Part shown: positions 59,637-64,000 of the stretch, piece by piece
Numbering within the stretch: position 1 is the stretch's first letter
Layout: the number at the start of each line of letters is the position of its first letter
NCBI RefSeq assembly: GCF_029867415.1
Contig: NW_026705729.1
Location: 341,001 to 405,000, forward strand
Direction of reading: 5' to 3'
Origin: Vicia villosa
Lineage: Eukaryota; Streptophyta; Magnoliopsida; Fabales; Fabaceae
DNA length: 64,000 nucleotides
Made by a program: the position numbers and the translations under genes
The notes under the pieces: generated by a model
What the model saw: only the letters and a program-made list of their open reading frames with translations
Database searches by the model: none
Told to the model about the DNA's origin: nothing

Positions 59637-60182
59637 TGTAGTGGGGAAAATATGAGAACGAAGCCATTAGATTGACTCGACTCAACATTTCAGTGAAAGT
59701 CGCCACCGCGCTTTATTATTTCCAAAGGAAAAGGGAAAAGAACGAAAAAACCCAAAGTTTAAAACAAGAAAGTGATCTTAGGTACGGGTGTTGATTATAC
59801 ATGAGGAAGGTTTTAATCACCCCTCGTATCTGTGGTATTCCACAGGAACCTTTTTGAAAATCTGTGTTTATTAAAAGATATTGTATGCGAAAAAAGGTTT
59901 GTTTGAATTTTTAAAATAAGCTCGGCAAGACATAAGCCTTGTGCCTACATACCTCCTCGGTGAAATGGAGAAGTCAGAGATAATGTAGTTCCACTTAAAA
60001 GGGAAAAGGTTTTTTAAAAGGGATAAACACTCTATCATCGTCGGAGAGAATACTCAGCCATTGATCTTGATCATGAGAACAAATGGATTCTTTGCATCAC
60101 AAATGAAAGAAGGGCTTCAACTCGGATGAACATCAACGAGTATGCCACTATCTCTCTCACGTGGAAAAGATCCCATTATATC
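59637..60182 (-). repeat. Fragment of an Ogre E-type LTR
   Basis: About 546 bp homologous to 10500-11060 of element E in the same orientation, starting TGTAGTGGGGAAAATATGAG. Diverged, with many small indels. It ends abruptly at 60182 where similarity to E stops. Confidence 0.8.
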
Positions 60183-60187
60183 AGTGA

Positions 60188-60294
60188 AGTTACCAGTTAC
60201 TTGGATGAAGTAATCGGTTACCTGGGAGCGAAAAGTGAAAAAAAAATGAATTATGGGCCGAAGTAACTGGTTACTTGAATGAAGTATTCCGTTA
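60188..60294. repeat. TAACYGGTTA palindrome cassette
   Basis: Four near-palindromes: AGTTACCAGTTACT, AGTAATCGGTTACC, AGTAACTGGTTACT and AGTATTCCGTTACT, spaced as pair, about 40 bases, pair. More worn than the other cassettes. Confidence 0.6.
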
Positions 60295-60687
60295 CTCTGC
60301 ATGTTGACCCGAATTTTCAGAATTTCGAAAATTCATAACTTTTGTTCCGTATGTCTGTTTGACGCATACTTTATATCGTTAGAAAGCTAGTGAGACGTAA
60401 TTTCTAGGAAAAATACCCCCGATACTAGATTATCATTTTTGACGCATCTGACGCCCTCGAGGCGAATTGTTGAAAATAGAACTTTACGTTATTTTTCCCG
60501 GAGTGCAGTACCGATCAATTTGGTGAACCGAACGCCTCATTAGACTAACATGCCTTATAAATTGTGTTTAGAATGTATGATATCATGTGTGACCATGAAT
60601 ATATTAGATTGCATGAATATGTACAATTGTTGTAAAAATGCATTATGTGAAATGCTGTATTGTGATATTTATGCATTGACGAGTACG

Positions 60688-60951
60688 TAATGAGAGTGAT
60701 CTGGTGTATACTCATTGCGTATGTCGTCATCATTATGCCCCCTACACTCAAGGGGAATGATTTGGTGTATACTCATTAGTGGCTAGGGATAGCTGGGCAC
60801 ATTCACCGGCTTCAATGAGAGTGATGTAGTGTATACTCATTGATCGGTGTGAGATATGCGGGTACTCGATGGGAGTGATCTGGTGTATACTCATCGTGCT
60901 ACTAGGGAAATACTGGTACATCGATGGGAGTGATCTGGTGTATACTCATCG
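60688..60951. repeat. Five short hairpin repeats
   Basis: Copies of GRGAGTGATCTGGTGTATACTCAT at about 60692, 60752, 60817, 60871 and 60925. The flanking stem is AATGAG/CTCATT in copies 1 and 3 and GATGGG/CTCATC in copies 4 and 5, a change on both sides that keeps pairing. Copy 2 does not pair well. Confidence 0.65.
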
Positions 60952-61632
60952 TGTATTGTGTAGGCATTTTCTCCAACGGGAAAACATCAGACGTTGGTAC
61001 GGTGAGATGGTGATACCATGTAGGTAAGATCACTTGTTTATTCACCCCTGATGATGCCACATAGGCAATATAATTAGGACCTCGCCGGTGGGATGGTACA
61101 ATCATTGTGATGTGGTTGTACTAGCAACTGCATACTTGTGCGTTGTCTATGTGTTCATTTGATATCTAGTTGGATAGTCATGGGACCCCAATGATGATAA
61201 TACCATGTTGTGTACTTGTACCCGACTGTGAGGTATAACCCAGATCCATGGCGGATTCGTTGTTTGTATGTACCCTGTAGGACCGAGTGAACCCTTAGGA
61301 TAAAGAGGCTCATTGAGATTTAGTAATCTCACCACATTCCAATTATCTTTTTCAAGTGGTTCGAGGCAGGAAAAATGCAAGGGTAAGATGGATTAGACTT
61401 GCGATGGTGTTTCTTGACAATGTTCCTTATCTTTTTTTTCTCATCAACTATTTCCATTTTTGGTTGATGTATTAGTACTACTTGAGATTTATGTATCTTT
61501 ATAGCCATGATACTTTCGGCTTTGTATTTGTACTACTACTCTATATGTGTTCCGCTGCTTATGTATGACTTTCGTGTGCCAATTAATACCATATGCATGG
61601 TATCCTAAGCAATGATATGTGTGGGGTGTATC

Positions 61633-61767
61633 ATATGAGAATGCCTTTTTTATATGAGAATGTGAGAATGAATTTGAACCATTAGATTTTAAAATAAATG
61701 ATAGAGATTATGTGTGAATCTTTTTTTCTCTTTCCTGCATTCTCATATGATATGTCCTCTCTCTCTC

Positions 61768-61773
<6 letters not shown>
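61633..61773. other. AT-rich spacer
   Basis: Nothing recognisable apart from a CT run at its right end. Confidence 0.4.

Positions 61774-61804
<31 letters not shown>
61774..61804. repeat. TA microsatellite
   Basis: Uninterrupted AT dinucleotides preceded by a CT run. Confidence 0.9.
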
Positions 61805-61808
<4 letters not shown>

Positions 61809-62014
61809 ATTCTTACTCCAAGAGTAAGTTATCAAGACTTACTCCTCATCATGACCATTGATTCTTCTAAATCTAATGGTTAAAATTAATGAGTATTATT
61901 TTTCTCTCTCCATTTTAATTACTTATTAATTTTAACCATTAGATTGAGAAGAATCAATGGTCATGATGAGGAGTAAGTCTTGATAACTTATTCTTGGAGT
62001 AAGAATATCCCTCA
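61805..62014. mobile_element. Foldback MITE-like element 1
   Basis: About 210 bp, two arms of nearly 100 bases that are inverted copies (TCTTACTCCAAGAGTAAGTT ... AACTTATTCTTGGAGTAAGA) around a short AT-rich centre. No coding capacity. A TA repeat lies on its left. Confidence 0.75.
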
Positions 62015-62029
62015 TATCTCTCTCTCTCT

Positions 62030-62130
62030 CTAAATATTAATCATTGGATTCATTAAAAGAGAGAAAGTTAATGCATTAATGTGGCTATTAATTTATCTCT
62101 CATGATGAATCCAATGGTTGATATTTATTT
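62030..62130. mobile_element. Small foldback between CT repeats
   Basis: TAAATATTAATCATTGGATTC and its near-inverse GAATCCAATGGTTGATATTTA bracket about 50 bases. Flanked by CT repeats. Could be a small MITE or a chance inverted duplication. Confidence 0.45.
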
Positions 62131-62168
62131 CTCTCATCTCTCATCATAAAATGCTATCACTTGATATG

Positions 62169-62232
<64 letters not shown>

Positions 62233-62234
<2 letters not shown>

Positions 62235-62448
62235 GAGGGTTATATTTACTCCAAGTGTAAGTTATTATAACTTACTCTAAATTTAGACCATTGATTCTTT
62301 TCAATCGAGTGGTTAAAAATAATAAGTAATTAAATGTGGAGAGAGAAAACTATTACTTATTATTTTTAACCATTAGATTGAGAAGAATCAATCGTTTAGA
62401 TTTAGAGTAAGTTATAATAACTTACTTCCTGGAGTAAATATAACCCTC

Positions 62449-62451
<3 letters not shown>
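62233..62451. mobile_element. Foldback MITE-like element 2
   Basis: About 219 bp with ends AGGAGGGTTATATTTACTCC and GGAGTAAATATAACCCTCCT. Near full-length inverted arms. A TA repeat lies on its right, CT/GA and TA repeats on its left. Confidence 0.8.
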
Positions 62452-63499
<1,048 letters not shown>

Positions 63500-63725
63500 C
63501 TGAAGTGTCATCTTACTAAGATTGATACCTTGGTGTCGTTTGATCCTGACCCATACACACACACACTCACAGATATATATGTAAGAGTATTTTTCTCAAA
63601 AAAATATCCTTTCTACCATATTTCCTTTTTTCTTCTTATTTATATATATATTTTTTCAATAACATATAATTGAAAAATATTACCGTATAGACCATAACTA
63701 AAAATATTGAGATTAATCTATAATT
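63500..63725. other. AT-rich spacer
   Basis: Short CA and TA runs; nothing else recognised. Confidence 0.4.
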
Positions 63726-64000
63726 GTAACACCCCATACATAACTGACTAGTATATTATGCATGAAACGTTAAAAATTGATATGGAGTACATACAAAAGC
63801 CAAAGATACAAAATGATCCATATAAAATACAACATGAAATTCTAATGAAAATTACAAAACATGTGTCTTCAATGGATCTGCACAGCGGAAAATGAGATCT
63901 AACGAGGTCTCCGAGCCATCACCACTTCCAAGTCCTCAGTCCAAACCTGCTACTGACCAACCACTACTAAACTGCACCTGAAAAAGATAAGTTGATTGGG
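63726..64000 (-). repeat. Edge of another Tekay-like LTR
   Basis: The minus strand ends TATGGGGTGTTACA at 63726 and carries TTTTTCAGGTGC and TTCCGCTGTG phrases expected in the 3' half of such LTRs. It continues beyond the window. Confidence 0.45.

Larger units (their letters stand above)
60183..61632 (+). repeat. Probable Tekay-like LTR fragment
   Basis: Non-coding. It resembles the right half of a chromovirus-type LTR: TTTTTCAAGTGGTTCGAGGC near 61348, TTCCGCTGCTTATG near 61549 and a worn end TGTGGGGTGTATCA at about 61619-61632. It contains a palindrome cassette (60188-60294) and five hairpin repeats (60688-60951). The left boundary is lost. Confidence 0.45.

Overview
This window is repeat-rich plant DNA, most likely from a legume with a large genome (Fabaceae, probably the Fabeae/IRLC group). 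The basis is the pairing of Sirevirus (Ty1/copia) elements whose LTRs begin TGTTAGAACAAG and carry many TTCTGA words with Tat/Ogre-type Ty3/gypsy elements that use a tRNA-Arg-type primer site and have an extra ORF1 and an intron. The species is inferred from repeat style only. I see no host protein-coding gene, no rRNA or tRNA gene and no CRISPR array. Almost every long reading frame belongs to a retrotransposon.

Layout. 1-3079: 5' part of Sirevirus A (minus strand), cut by the window edge. 3080-4042: piece of a Tat-type LTR (H). 4043-34090: Sirevirus B (minus), whose 5' LTR is split by a near-complete Ogre-type element E (10500-33295, minus). E in turn carries a 4.0-kb solo LTR inside its reverse transcriptase (19579-23599). 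34091-37180: 3' end of Sirevirus F (plus). 37181-50457: 3' end of Sirevirus C (plus), whose 3' LTR is split by the complete young Sirevirus D (40230-49564, minus, TSD CATGG). 50812-59636: 5' LTR and broken gag of a second Tat element G (plus). Its LTR holds a 1.6-kb hAT-like transposon (53146-54742) and its gag holds a 1.9-kb solo LTR (57311-59204). 59637-61632: two LTR fragments. 61770-63500: TA microsatellites packed with foldback MITE-like elements. 63726-64000: the edge of one more LTR.

The nesting order read from the junctions is C > F > B > E > solo LTR, with D inserted separately in C, and A inside H inside B. D is the youngest large insertion: I count about 7 differences between its 1206-bp LTRs. 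Yet D lacks reverse transcriptase, RNase H and nearly all of integrase, as B does, so it must have moved with proteins supplied in trans. B and D keep gag plus a ~950-codon third ORF preceded by a shared promoter-like segment.

The most unusual signals are structural. (1) Four different LTR families carry arrays of short palindromes in a similar pair-spacer-pair layout, each family with its own palindrome. (2) RNA hairpins show compensatory changes in the Ogre 3' UTR, near the 3' end of Tat LTRs, in a tandem block of the G LTR and in a Tekay-like LTR. (3) A ~128-bp tandem array lies in the Ogre 3' UTR. (4) Foldback elements are targeted to TA repeats.
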